A stretch of DNA of 64,000 nucleotides from Cystobacter fuscus DSM 2262 (lineage in GTDB: Bacteria > Myxococcota > Myxococcia > Myxococcales > Myxococcaceae): positions 186,001 through 250,000 of the forward strand of contig NZ_ANAH02000007.1 of the NCBI RefSeq assembly GCF_000335475.2, written 5' to 3'. Positions 27,976-36,760 of this stretch are shown here, one piece after another (position 1 is the stretch's first letter; every line of letters begins with the position of its first letter). The notes under the pieces are model-generated. The model was not told the origin of the DNA. It did no database searches and saw nothing but the letters and a program-made list of their open reading frames with translations. A program made the position numbers and the translations under genes.

Positions 27976-28652
27976 GCGGTCTGCTGGGGGTGCTCGCCGC
28001 GGGGTGGCTGGCCGCGTCGCCCCCGCCCCCTTCGCCCCCCGCGCCCTTCCACTGGAGGGTGCCGGGGCTCGTGTCCACGCTGGATGTCCCCGGAGAGATG
28101 AGCGTGGGCAACATCCCCATCCGCCTCCAGGTCTACACCTCGCGCGAACCCGTCGAGACGCTGTTGCAGTCCTTCGCCAAAGCCTCCGACGCGGCGGGCT
28201 TCTACATCCCCCGCAAGACGCGGCGGCTGGCGCGCCAGCCCCACCTCACCGCGCTGGATACGCGCACGCTCACCGCCTACACCGTCATCCTCAACCCCTC
28301 GCCCGAGGGCCTCACCACCGTCGTGCTCGGCGAGGCGAAGATGGACCAGAAGACGGCGCCCTCCACCCCCTCGCTCGTGCCCACCTACCCCGGGGCGAAG
28401 CACGTCCTCCAAGGCAACTTCGAGGGCGCGCGCACCCTCTCCTTCTGGGCGGCGGCCCGGACCGAGCAGGTGGAGACCTGGTACCGCGAGCGGCTGCTCG
28501 CCGCCGGCTACAAGGAGGAAGAACCCCTCGTCTTCCGCCGGGGACAACAGGAGCTGAACCTGTCCCTGAAGGTCCAGAACATGGGCACCAACGCGCTCCT
28601 CTTCATCAAGACCGCCGGAGCCGAAGGCGCCTCGCTGAACGCCGCGCCCTGA
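27969..28652 (+). CDS. Secreted hypothetical protein, last gene of the TadE/TadG cluster
   Basis: 227 residues from ATG 27969, overlapping the preceding gene by 7 bp. A signal peptide is evident (LSGLLGVLAAGWLAASPPPP). The mature part has two repeated-looking halves, each opening with a turn before a helix (REPVETLLQSFAKASDAAGF and RTEQVETWYRERLLAAGYKE), suggesting a duplicated alpha/beta unit. No family recognised; its location makes it a candidate pilus-related periplasmic factor. It converges with the FUSC gene, with 21 bp between the stops. Confidence 0.65.
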   Translation: MLSGLLGVLAAGWLAASPPPPSPPAPFHWRVPGLVSTLDVPGEMSVGNIPIRLQVYTSREPVETLLQSFAKASDAAGFYIPRKTRRLARQPHLTALDTRTLTAYTVILNPSPEGLTTVVLGEAKMDQKTAPSTPSLVPTYPGAKHVLQGNFEGARTLSFWAAARTEQVETWYRERLLAAGYKEEEPLVFRRGQQELNLSLKVQNMGTNALLFIKTAGAEGASLNAAP

Positions 28653-28673
28653 GCCCCCGAGCCGCTCCCGCCG

Positions 28674-30866
28674 TCACCGGATCGTCGCCACGGCGCCCGA
28701 CGTGCGCTCCAGGGGCGAGCGCGTCCCCCGGCGCGACACGGCCCCGTGCAGGACGATGAGCCGCCGCGTCACCCGCTCCAGTTGGATGCGCAGCAGCGAC
28801 TCGTCCTCGGCTCCGGCCTCCGCGTGCTCCGCCGCGAGCGGCGCCTCCCTCAACCACCCCTCCAGATCCGGCAGCGGCGAGGGCGGGCGGCCCCGCACCA
28901 CCGCGTCGGCGAGATCATCCAACACCCCGCTCACGGTGTCCGCGAAGCGCTCCAGGTGGGCCCGGCGTCCGTCGGGAAACGCCTCCCGCGGGGTCACCGA
29001 CAGGGACACCACCGACGCCGCGAACCGCCGCAGGTAGGCGAGCAGGGTCATCAACGGCTCGAGCGGCTCGGTGCGCCGGCGTGGCTCGGAGAGCAGCCGC
29101 TGGAAGGAGGCCTCGGCGTTGAGCGTCGCCAGGCCCATCTTGCGCCGCGCCTCGGAGAAGCCCGCCTGGGGATCCCTCGACGGCTCGCGCCGGTTGGCGA
29201 ACACCTGGAGGAAGTGCTCGCGGTTGGCCCGGAGCGCGGCGGCGATCTGCTCGGGAAGCAGCAGGTGCTCGGAGCGCTCCCACAACAACCAGGTGCCCGC
29301 CAGCGCCAGCGCGCCTCCGATGAGCGTGTTGAGGATGCGCACCCGGGCCAGCCCCCAATCACCCGTCCCCATCTCCGCCAGCAGCACGAAGGTGAGCGTG
29401 AGGAAGGCGGTATAGAGCCCGTAGTTGAGCGGGATGACGGCGATGCTGATCGCCACGGTGACGAACAGCAGCGGCAGGAGCGCCTGGGGGTGTTGTTGGA
29501 TGCTGGAGGCAACCGCCGCGGCGAGGATGCCGCCCACCACCGTGCCGCCCACCCGCTGCAGCCCCCGGAGGAACGTCGCGCCCGTGTACGGCTGCATGAT
29601 GGTGAGCACGGTGATCGTCACCCAGTAGCCGTGGCTCGGAATGAACGCGAGCGACACGCCGACGGCGACCGTGGTGGTCAACCCCACCCGGAGCGCGTGG
29701 CGCAGCACCATGGAGTCCAGCGAGAGGTTGTCGCGCACCGGACCGAGCACCCGCTGCGTCCAGGGAAGGGGCTCCGTCCGGGGCAGCGCGTTCGGATCCG
29801 TCAGGCGCGTCTCCGTCCGCGTCGCCGCGCCCATGAAGTCGCGCAGTTGGGCGAGCAGCCGCAGCGCGTACAGGTACTTCGCCCGCTCCTCGGTTCCCGC
29901 AGTGGGCCGGGGGCTCCCCGGGGGCTCAAGCCCCCACTCCAGCGGAGGCAGGGGATTGGCCCCACCTTCCGTCTCCACGCCCCGCGCGAGCGCCAGGAGC
30001 GACTCACGGAAGCCAGTGGCCGACCGCTCCACCCACCGCCACGCGGGCTCGGCCCGGCGCTCGCGCGGCAGGCTCTCCATCACGTCGCTCAGGGCGATGA
30101 CCGTGCCGAACATCGTGTCGGCGATCTGCAACAGCACCAGGAGCTGCTCGCCGCGCTGACTCTCGCCGCGGCCCCGGCGCGTGGCGGCGAGCGTGCTTCC
30201 CGCCACCTCCAACGTCTCGCGAATCCGCCCATGGTGCCGTTGGATGAGCCCCTGCCAGAGCGGGCCGTCCTCCTCCGCGGTGAACACCCGGGTCACCTCG
30301 CCCACGTACTCCGCCAGATCCCGGAAGCACTGGGCGACGGCGAGCCGGGACGGCCGGTAGGGACGGATGGGCCAGAGCACGAGCGAGAGGAACATCGCCG
30401 ACAGGCCGCCCATGGCCAGCAGTCCCCCGCGCTCCAGGGCCTCTCCCACTCCCGAGGATGGAAACGCCAGGGAGACGACGAAGGCGCTCGCCGCGGTGTT
30501 GCCCACGATGTTCGCCGCCGCGCCGTAGACCCCCGCGAACGAGCAGGCCGTCACCCACAGCAGCGCCATCCCGATGGACAGCACCGGGTGCTCCCCGGCC
30601 AGGGCGCCCAGGAAGGCCGCGAGCGCGCCGACGATCAAACCGGACGCCATGCTCGTGGCGCGGGCACGGTAGGAGCCCCCCTTGTCCGCGAAGGAGACGT
30701 TGAACCCGCCCAGGCTCGGCCACACCCCATCGGTCAGCCGCAGGGCCGTGGTGACCATCACGGGGAAGATGGTCGCGATCGCCGCCCGGATCCCGGCCAT
30801 CACCGCCGGCTTCACCGGAGCGAACCGGACCGCCTCCCTCGCGTGCTCGACCAGACGCCGCATCAT
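28674..30866 (-). CDS. FUSC-family aromatic-acid-exporter-like membrane protein
   Basis: 730 residues with a duplicated architecture: an N-terminal bundle of about six membrane helices, a soluble region of ~200 residues, a second bundle beginning VLRHALRVGLTTTVAVGVSLAF with the FUSC loop HGYWVTITVLTIMQP, and GLQRVGGTVVGGILAA, then a cytosolic tail. This is the AaeB/YccS arrangement, an efflux pump type. A start with two ATGs preceded by AGGAGGAGGT makes the start firm. It is transcribed divergently from the YhfC-like gene with ~150 bp between, and no AaeA-like adaptor adjoins it. Confidence 0.85.
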   Translation of the reverse strand: MMRRLVEHAREAVRFAPVKPAVMAGIRAAIATIFPVMVTTALRLTDGVWPSLGGFNVSFADKGGSYRARATSMASGLIVGALAAFLGALAGEHPVLSIGMALLWVTACSFAGVYGAAANIVGNTAASAFVVSLAFPSSGVGEALERGGLLAMGGLSAMFLSLVLWPIRPYRPSRLAVAQCFRDLAEYVGEVTRVFTAEEDGPLWQGLIQRHHGRIRETLEVAGSTLAATRRGRGESQRGEQLLVLLQIADTMFGTVIALSDVMESLPRERRAEPAWRWVERSATGFRESLLALARGVETEGGANPLPPLEWGLEPPGSPRPTAGTEERAKYLYALRLLAQLRDFMGAATRTETRLTDPNALPRTEPLPWTQRVLGPVRDNLSLDSMVLRHALRVGLTTTVAVGVSLAFIPSHGYWVTITVLTIMQPYTGATFLRGLQRVGGTVVGGILAAAVASSIQQHPQALLPLLFVTVAISIAVIPLNYGLYTAFLTLTFVLLAEMGTGDWGLARVRILNTLIGGALALAGTWLLWERSEHLLLPEQIAAALRANREHFLQVFANRREPSRDPQAGFSEARRKMGLATLNAEASFQRLLSEPRRRTEPLEPLMTLLAYLRRFAASVVSLSVTPREAFPDGRRAHLERFADTVSGVLDDLADAVVRGRPPSPLPDLEGWLREAPLAAEHAEAGAEDESLLRIQLERVTRRLIVLHGAVSRRGTRSPLERTSGAVATIR

Positions 30867-31020
30867 CGTGACCTCCTCCTTCAAAGGGCACACTACCCGA
30901 GGACTCCCCGGGCGCCAGGGCGCCTGAAGGACAGAGAGCGAAGCGCGCTCACGTCTGGCATGAGAAGATGGCGCGCACGACGTGGCCCTGGACTCCGGCC
31001 CCCTGCCCTCGAGTGAAACG

Positions 31021-31833
31021 ATGTCGGGACTCGACGTACGGCTCATCGTGAGTTTCTGCCTGGTCATCGCCTTCGATCTGGCGATGCCGCTGCTCGTCGC
31101 GCTGTGGGCACGGCGCTGGCTGGGCTTCGCCTGGAAGACGGTCGGCGTGGGAGCGCTGGCCTTCGCCCTGTCACAACTGCTGACACGCGTGCCCGCGGTG
31201 CAGGTGATTCAGTACCTCCTGCGCGAGGAGCTGAAGAACTCCCAGACCTTGCTCTCCCTCTGGTTCGTCGTCCTGTCCCTGACCGCCGGGCTGTTCGAGG
31301 AGACGGCGCGGCTCATCGCCTTCAAATACCCGCTCAAGGACTTCCGGCGCTGGCGCGACGCGGTGGGGTTCGGCATCGGCCATGGCGGGCTGGAGGCGAC
31401 CCTCCTGGTGGGAGGGATGGCCATCATCGGGCTCATCAACGTGGTGGTGCTCTCACGGATGGATCTCTCCACCCTTCCACTGCCCGCGGAGCAGCTCGAG
31501 CAGGTCCGTGCCGCGAAGGCCCAGGTGGCCGCGCTGCGCTGGTGGGAGCCCCTGCTGGGCGCCTACGAGCGGGTGTGGGCCCTGGCGTTTCACATCGCGA
31601 TGAGCGTGCTGGTCCTCCAGCGCTTCCTCCGCGACCAACGCCGCTGGTACTGGCTGGCCCTGGGCCTCCATACCCTGTTCAACCTGAGCTCCGTCCTGGT
31701 GGCGCGAGCCGCGGGCAACGTGGCCGCCGAGGGCGTCGTCACGGTGTTTGGCCTGCTGTCGCTGTGGATCATCCTGCGGCTGCGCGAGAAGGGCGAAGGG
31801 GACGGGCCGGCAACCGGGCCCGTCCCCCCTTGA
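31021..31833 (+). CDS. YhfC-family putative intramembrane glutamic protease
   Basis: 270 residues, about seven membrane helices. Motifs: SLTAGLFEETARLIAFKYPL at residues ~90-108 with the Glu-Glu pair, then AVGFGIGHGGLEATLLVGG, and HTLFNL late. These are the E-E, H and H/N positions of the YhfC/CPBP-related (Rce1-like) families of glutamic intramembrane proteases, some of which serve in peptide self-immunity. Substrate unknown. The ATG at 31021 is used; a GTG 39 bp upstream is an alternative. A stable hairpin overlaps its last codons. Confidence 0.78.
   Translation: MSGLDVRLIVSFCLVIAFDLAMPLLVALWARRWLGFAWKTVGVGALAFALSQLLTRVPAVQVIQYLLREELKNSQTLLSLWFVVLSLTAGLFEETARLIAFKYPLKDFRRWRDAVGFGIGHGGLEATLLVGGMAIIGLINVVVLSRMDLSTLPLPAEQLEQVRAAKAQVAALRWWEPLLGAYERVWALAFHIAMSVLVLQRFLRDQRRWYWLALGLHTLFNLSSVLVARAAGNVAAEGVVTVFGLLSLWIILRLREKGEGDGPATGPVPP
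31798..31827. terminator. GC-rich hairpin overlapping the 3' end of the YhfC-like gene
   Basis: GGGGACGGGCC (31798-31808) pairs perfectly with GGCCCGTCCCC (31817-31827) around an 8-base loop. It falls inside the last codons of the plus-strand gene and ~30 bp before the end of the minus-strand gene at 31856, so it could serve both convergent transcripts. No T tract follows, so termination is likely but not certain. Confidence 0.5.
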
Positions 31834-31855
31834 GGCGAGGCGTGTCGTCCTCTCC

Positions 31856-32437
31856 TCAGTCGGAGCGCCGCGCTCCTCGATGGGCCTGCGCCTCTCCATC
31901 CAGGGCACTGCGCAGGAGGAACTCCGCGACCCAGCGTTGTGCTCTCGCATCGTACGCGCCCCGCTCTCGCAGCCGCGCCCTCACGGCGAGCGCGAACGCG
32001 TAGCTGCCCGCCTCGAGGGAGTCCGGCAGGGGACGGACGAAGAGGGTGTCCTCGGGCGGTGGACAACGAGCCTCCACCTCGCGTGCCCGCTCCGGCTCCG
32101 AGGCCAGACACGCCTCGGGGACGAACCCCCGCGCCGCCTCGAGCAGGCGGCGGGAGCGCTCGGCCCGACGCGCCGAAGCGGCCACTCCCGCGCCCTCCCG
32201 AAGACGCTCGGGGAGCACCTCCCCGCACGCGGTGGACAACCCCGCCAGCAGTGCCTGCGCCCGCCGCTGGACGGAACCAAACCGCGCCGCCTCCCCGAGG
32301 ACCCGCTCCATGTCCGCGTGACAGCGGGCGAGCACCTCGGGTGCAACGGGCCCCTCCCCTCGCGCCGCCTCCGCTGAGGCGCCGGGAGGAAGGGTGCCCA
32401 CCAGCCACCCCCCCAACACCAGGGCGGACAGGCTCAT
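31856..32437 (-). CDS. Small secreted helical protein coupled to the caspase-like gene
   Basis: 193 residues. Signal peptide: LSALVLGGWLVGTLPPGASA with a likely cut after ASA. The mature protein is mostly helical, Ala/Arg/Glu-rich, with four Cys (ARCHADM, TACGEV, EACLAS, EARCPP) that could form two disulfides. Its ATG overlaps the stop of the caspase-like gene (ATGA), so the two are a two-gene unit. No homologous family comes to mind. Candidate roles, all inference: substrate, inhibitor or exported partner of the putative peptidase. Confidence 0.65.
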   Translation of the reverse strand: MSLSALVLGGWLVGTLPPGASAEAARGEGPVAPEVLARCHADMERVLGEAARFGSVQRRAQALLAGLSTACGEVLPERLREGAGVAASARRAERSRRLLEAARGFVPEACLASEPERAREVEARCPPPEDTLFVRPLPDSLEAGSYAFALAVRARLRERGAYDARAQRWVAEFLLRSALDGEAQAHRGARRSD

Positions 32438-33657
32438 AGCCAGTTCTCCGGAACGCGCTCGCGACGCAGGTCTCGCAAGCCCTCGGTCAACAGGGGCAGC
32501 AGTCGCCGCGCCTCCAGGGGCGGCGGTTGACGGCGGGACAGCTCGGCCTCGAAGGACTCGATGACGGACAACGCCTCGCCCCGGCCCAGCCGGGAGAAAT
32601 CCGGGGCGCTCCAGCCCAGCGCCGCGAAGCCTCGCTGAAGGCTCGTCCGATGGGTCCGTTGGAACTGCTCGGCGACGTTGCCGTAGAAGAGGACCCGCAG
32701 CGTCTGATCCCTCGCCCGCTCCAGGCGCGCGCGCTCCGAGGCGGACACCTCGGGCCGTCCCAGCAAGGCCTGGAGGGTGTTGTAGTGCTCGCGCAACGGG
32801 CCGCGCTGGGCATCCCGAACCGCCTCCGCGCCCGAGAAGGAGCGCTCGAAAACACGCTGGCCCGAGGCGTAGCGCGTCCGCAGCTCGTCGAGGTTCGCGC
32901 TCACGGTGGCGGTCTGATAGCCGTCACGACGCGACCACACCGCGAGGTTCTCGCCCTTGCGCAGACCCCGGGCCGCATCCGCCTGGAGCGCGTTCACCTC
33001 GCCCCGCGTGGCCTTCTCCCAACGAGCCAGGTGGGCCGTGGAGCCGGAAGCGGCCCCGGGAGCGCTGCCGTGATAGGCCCACACCGTGCGCACCTGGGGG
33101 AAGATGGCGCGCCACGCCTCCACCGAGGTCTGCCCTCCGTTGTAACAGGCCGCGACACACAAGTCCTCGATACCGGCCGCCGCGCGAGGCAGGGCCGCCG
33201 CGAGCTGGGCGATGTTGTCGCGCGACAGCACGCCATTCTTGAAGCCCCGCTCCTCGCCCCACAGGCTCGAACCCCCGCTGTGTCCCGAGAGCACGAGACG
33301 CGAGGGAATGACTCCGCCCTTCTCCGCCCGGGCCCACACCTGAGCCAGTTGCGCGAGCTCGTCCCGGGCGTCCTCCCCCGCGCCCGCGAGGGCCGCCGCC
33401 ACCCGCTGGGACTGGGCCCAGGACAGTTCCAGGGTGGCCACGAAGGACTGGATGCCCGCCTCCCCCTTCAGATCGTGGACCCGCTCGCCCCCCCGCGCGC
33501 TCGAGGTCACGACCTGATCGTTCCGGACGGTGTCCTGGAGGGTGGTCACCCGCGCCCTGGGATTGGCGCGGTGAATGGCTTCGGCTTCGGTCCCGGTATG
33601 TGGATTCATCCCGAGCACGAGCACATCATCGTTACGGCTCGAACCAACGCGGTTCAT
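32434..33657 (-). CDS. Putative caspase-like (CD-clan) cysteine peptidase
   Basis: 407 residues, no signal peptide, ATG at 33657 with GGAGGAG upstream. The region 118-215 has the caspase-fold dyad pattern: a hydrophobic strand ending in LVLSGHSGGSSLWG with His126, a helix, then a strand ending in DLCVAACYNGGQTSVEAW with Cys171, and IFPQVRTVWAYHGSAPG beyond. H-G/S-G and A-C-x-x-G-G are the spacing seen in CHAT, gingipain and metacaspase families. The C-terminal ~190 residues are helical and Arg-rich with no known domain. It is coupled to a secreted helical protein. I infer a peptidase; an inactive homologue is possible. Confidence 0.6.
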   Translation of the reverse strand: MNRVGSSRNDDVLVLGMNPHTGTEAEAIHRANPRARVTTLQDTVRNDQVVTSSARGGERVHDLKGEAGIQSFVATLELSWAQSQRVAAALAGAGEDARDELAQLAQVWARAEKGGVIPSRLVLSGHSGGSSLWGEERGFKNGVLSRDNIAQLAAALPRAAAGIEDLCVAACYNGGQTSVEAWRAIFPQVRTVWAYHGSAPGAASGSTAHLARWEKATRGEVNALQADAARGLRKGENLAVWSRRDGYQTATVSANLDELRTRYASGQRVFERSFSGAEAVRDAQRGPLREHYNTLQALLGRPEVSASERARLERARDQTLRVLFYGNVAEQFQRTHRTSLQRGFAALGWSAPDFSRLGRGEALSVIESFEAELSRRQPPPLEARRLLPLLTEGLRDLRRERVPENWL

Positions 33658-33886
33658 GTTCGCTGCTCCTCCGGCCGCGCGGGTTCTCCAGAATCCTTCA
33701 CGAGTCAGGACGCGCGGCGAACCGCCCCAGGGCAAATCGCGGGCCAGTCGGACGCGAAGCGCGCCCCGAGACATCCGTCAGCACGCGCGCCCACGCTCCA
33801 CGTCCCATGCGGCGCCCACCATCCCCCGCCGGAGACGGTGACATCCTCCCCCCCGGCACGAGACCCTTCATCTGAAAGGTCCCCCC

Positions 33887-34117
33887 ATGCGCACCGCCTC
33901 GTGGATCCTGCTGCTCGTCTGCGGGCTGGGTTGCACCTCGGCCCGACCTCCGCCCCGTCCCCTTCCCACCTCCTCGACGGGCACTCCGCTCACGGGACTC
34001 GTGCGGGGAGCCGACGGAACACCGCTGAAGGACGCGAGGGTCGCACTCATCCCCTTCGTGCCCTCATGGAATCTCCGGACGGCTCACAATCGTTGTCATG
34101 GATTGGTGCTGGAATGA
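33887..34117 (+). pseudogene. 5' remnant of a lipoprotein gene, fused by deletion to a toxin-gene tail
   Basis: A lipoprotein signal (WILLLVCGLGC) and about 45 further residues, including TGLVRGADGTPLKDARVALIP, the start of a carboxypeptidase-regulatory-like beta-sandwich. At about 34083 this frame breaks off into the end of another gene: bases 34084-34110 correspond to the last codons of the DUF6310-type toxin (…VVMDWC) found intact at 52682-52708, but in a different frame. So the fragment is the left edge of a deletion, not a complete gene. The 76-residue reading frame could still be translated as a short lipoprotein. Confidence 0.6.
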
Positions 34118-34872
34118 CAGCCGCACAAGAATCCCTCAACCTCAACATCTACGCGCCTGCTCTCGTGGGCGACGACAAGCGACCGCTCACCATTGTCCAT
34201 GGAATGGAGTGTGCGCTTCCCGGATTGCGGCTGGCGTGGACGCGTTCTGAAAAGGGAGGTTTCATTGCACTGACTCACCGCGACGAGTGAATTGCAGCAG
34301 ACAGGACAGACGGTGGATTTCCATTCCTTTGCAACGATGATGAAAGTCGGCCCGTGACGCTTACCGGGTGGGAAAACCCTAGTGGCCTTGCCGTAGGAAG
34401 CCCGCCGCGCTTTGACGTCAATGCGACGCTGCCACTGGACGCAGTCGGCATCGCGGCGGCAGTGGATGTGCTGGATGCTATAGGAGAGGGTGCTCGCGCG
34501 GTCTGGGGGCATGCATCGCCGTGGGGCTATAATGAGATCGTGTCGCAACAGTTTCGTGATCCGGAAGACGAGCCACATGCGACACCCCACGGATTGCCCC
34601 GGCTCCTGCGCCCACGGTACAACCGCGCGCCAGAGATTCCGCATTTCCTCGGGTGGCTGAACTACTGGTCGGCCGCTGCCGCAAGCGCCATCGGGTTCCC
34701 GGACCCGGCGCGCGATGCGGACCTGCTCTCGCGGGCGCGGCGCACGGCGACCGGCGGTTGGGTCGTCCGGCTCACCGATATGCCGCTCGACCTGGACAAC
34801 CCCGCCCACCTGGACGCGCTCAAACGAGCCTACGAGCGCTTCCCGGAGATCGGCGGGCGATCCACCCCTTGA
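34114..34872 (+). pseudogene. DUF5953-type putative immunity gene with an in-frame stop
   Basis: The frame has 252 sense positions, collinear without gaps with the intact paralogue at 52713-53471 and roughly 70% identical by eye. Codon 59 is TGA (34288-34290); the paralogue has TGG (Trp59) in RDEW, so a single G-to-A change would explain it. Downstream the frame stays open for 193 codons with conserved blocks (EIPHFLGWLNYWSAAAA, RRTATGGWVVRLT, PLDLDNPAHLDALKRAYERF). A restart further down is possible. The associated toxin gene upstream is gone except for its last codons. Confidence 0.8.
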
Positions 34873-35109
34873 GGCCGGCACGGCCCGCCATGGCCGTGCT
34901 TGAGTAAGATGACTGGGCTGTCCAGATTGTCCCCTCCCTTTCCATCTTTGGCCATCCCCGTGCCGGGCGGCCGTCGGAGGGCGAGTTCCTTATATTCGGG
35001 GCTTGCCGCGTCGGCTCCGACGGGTTCCTGGGGACGATGACCGGCAATCCACAGGCGGGGCGCGCGAGGACTGGATGCTCCGGACCCGCCTTGTTAAGTT
35101 GGCCTCACC

Positions 35110-36042
35110 ATGCGCACTTTCCCACTTCTCAGGTGTGGCCTGCTTCTCGTCCTGATGGCTTCCTCGGCACTGGCCAGGGACATGGAAGAAAAGCTCACGA
35201 TTCGGACCCTCAAGGTGCCGGCCCATCCAGACCAAGAGGCGCCGTCCATCTACGTTTCCGGACAGGTGGTGACGACTCTCCGCCTCGAGAACGAGGTCAA
35301 CCCAGCGAAGACGAAGTTCTTGGCATGGGAGGGGCGTTTCGAGACTCCACTCGTAGGCGGCAAGAAGGTGGTTCTAGAGCCGCTGCGTGACCTCGACGAC
35401 GGCGAGGCGCTGCCCCTGATCGTGACACTCGTTGACGGAACGGAATTCACGTTCCTTGTGAAGCCCAAGAGCCGGGAGGACTGGGGATGGATCGACTATC
35501 AGGTCAACGTGTTCAAGGACCACGACAGCTACAACGCGGTCCTCTCGTCCCTCTATGATTCCCTCAACCGCGAACGCGATCTGCGCGAGGAGAACGAGCG
35601 GTTCAAGAAGGAAGAGAACTCCGTCGATCATGCCTACGCGATCCTCCTCGCGAACGGACAGGTGAAGAAGACACCGTTTCGCCGCGTGAGATTCTGGCGC
35701 TCGAAAAACGAGGATATGGACACGAGGGTCGAGGTCTTCGAGGGCCCCGGGAAGGCGGCGGTCGTGATTCACCTGAAGAACACCTACTACGGCGAGCCCT
35801 GGAGGCTCGACGGCGCATACCTGACCCGCGACCTCACCAGCTACACGGCACGGCCCTTTGCGCTTCGTATGGACCGGAACGAAATCGCACCCGGTCAGTC
35901 GGGGAAGATCGCGGTCGTTGTGGACAAAAGCGCCTTCCAGACAGACCACGGGCAACTCGCCGATCTGGCCCTCCAGCTCTTCCGTGGGGACGGTCTACTA
36001 CAGGTGGCCGTTGCGATGGATCACACGCTGATTCGGCAGTAG
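35110..36042 (+). CDS. DUF2381-family (TIGR02268-type) myxobacterial secreted protein
   Basis: 310 residues. Signal peptide CGLLLVLMASSALA. The mature N-terminal half is beta-rich with IRTLKVPAHPDQEAPSIYVS and TTLRLENEV, the usual beginning of this myxobacterial paralogous family; a charged helix follows (LNRERDLREENERFKKEENS), then a second beta domain ending in ADLALQLFRGDGLLQVAV. The family often adjoins a Ser/Thr kinase gene in myxobacteria; here its neighbour is instead a small lipoprotein gene 12 bp downstream. Function unknown. Its codon use is less GC-biased than the core genes. Confidence 0.8.
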   Translation: MRTFPLLRCGLLLVLMASSALARDMEEKLTIRTLKVPAHPDQEAPSIYVSGQVVTTLRLENEVNPAKTKFLAWEGRFETPLVGGKKVVLEPLRDLDDGEALPLIVTLVDGTEFTFLVKPKSREDWGWIDYQVNVFKDHDSYNAVLSSLYDSLNRERDLREENERFKKEENSVDHAYAILLANGQVKKTPFRRVRFWRSKNEDMDTRVEVFEGPGKAAVVIHLKNTYYGEPWRLDGAYLTRDLTSYTARPFALRMDRNEIAPGQSGKIAVVVDKSAFQTDHGQLADLALQLFRGDGLLQVAVAMDHTLIRQ

Positions 36043-36053
36043 AAGTGCTGTTC

Positions 36054-36545
36054 ATGCCCACGACCAAGGCCCTGCTGCTCAGATCCATCGTCCTGCTCGC
36101 TACGGCTTCCGGCTGCACCACACCCGGCGGCGTGGTGCTGCGCCCGGACGGCACTCCAGGTCCACAGGAATGCCCCGAGGAAGCCAAACGGATGATGCGA
36201 GCACTGAAGCTGCGCGTCGGGGATGCCGCCTGGGTGGACCTCGACGCAAACCAGCTCGACGCGAGGCAGGTCACGCTCTACGACGGGCCGATCGAGAGCG
36301 TCCTGAAGGAAGATTTTGGCACGCTCGAATCGACGACTCGCTTGTACGGACAGGTCTGGACGAGCGGCGCCCAAGTCGTGATCCGGTACTACGAGGCCCA
36401 CCCGCCAGACAGCGAGAAGTTCCCCATCTGCGCGGTGGCTCGGCTCAGTCGAGACCAAATGCGGAAGCGGCCCGAGTCGAAGCCCGGAATGGCCATCCTC
36501 GACGGCTCCACCGCAGCGGCCTACGTCGTCGATGCCTTCCGCTAG
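36054..36545 (+). CDS. Small lipoprotein, partner of the DUF2381 gene
   Basis: 163 residues from the ATG at 36054 (GTG at 36045 also possible). The signal ends in LLATASGC, a plausible though imperfect lipobox. The mature part has a two-Cys pattern (PQECPEEAK, FPICAVARL) and a predicted alpha/beta body; no named domain. It follows DUF2381 by 12 bp and looks co-transcribed. A short perfect inverted repeat (TGTCCA-N9-TGGACA, 36551-36571) directly follows the stop and may be a weak terminator. Beyond it, up to 36760, I see no gene. Confidence 0.7.
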   Translation: MPTTKALLLRSIVLLATASGCTTPGGVVLRPDGTPGPQECPEEAKRMMRALKLRVGDAAWVDLDANQLDARQVTLYDGPIESVLKEDFGTLESTTRLYGQVWTSGAQVVIRYYEAHPPDSEKFPICAVARLSRDQMRKRPESKPGMAILDGSTAAAYVVDAFR

Positions 36546-36760
36546 TGGAGTGTCCACGAAATCGCTGGACATAGTCAGGGACGCCTGAGCGATCCACTCG
36601 CGCATCTTGGGGAGGGCCGAAGACCACTCCCTCCGTGACTTCGTCCACGAAGCTCCTACTCACCGAAGCCGAGGCCAGGCGGTGGTGGCGTCGCTTCCTC
36701 GACTGACCACAGTCAAGCCGGGGCTCTGCTCCGCGCGCCACCACCAGAACTCAATACAAC

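Noticed and set aside
28606-28673. Terminator between the secreted hypothetical gene and the FUSC gene
   Set aside because: No convincing stem-loop or T tract in the 21-bp gap.
36546-36760. Possible transposase fragment between the small lipoprotein gene and the collagen-like gene
   Set aside because: A minus-strand frame (SFVDEVTEGVVFGPPQ) looked protein-like but has no match to a known transposase motif and no terminal repeats beyond TGTCCA/TGGACA.
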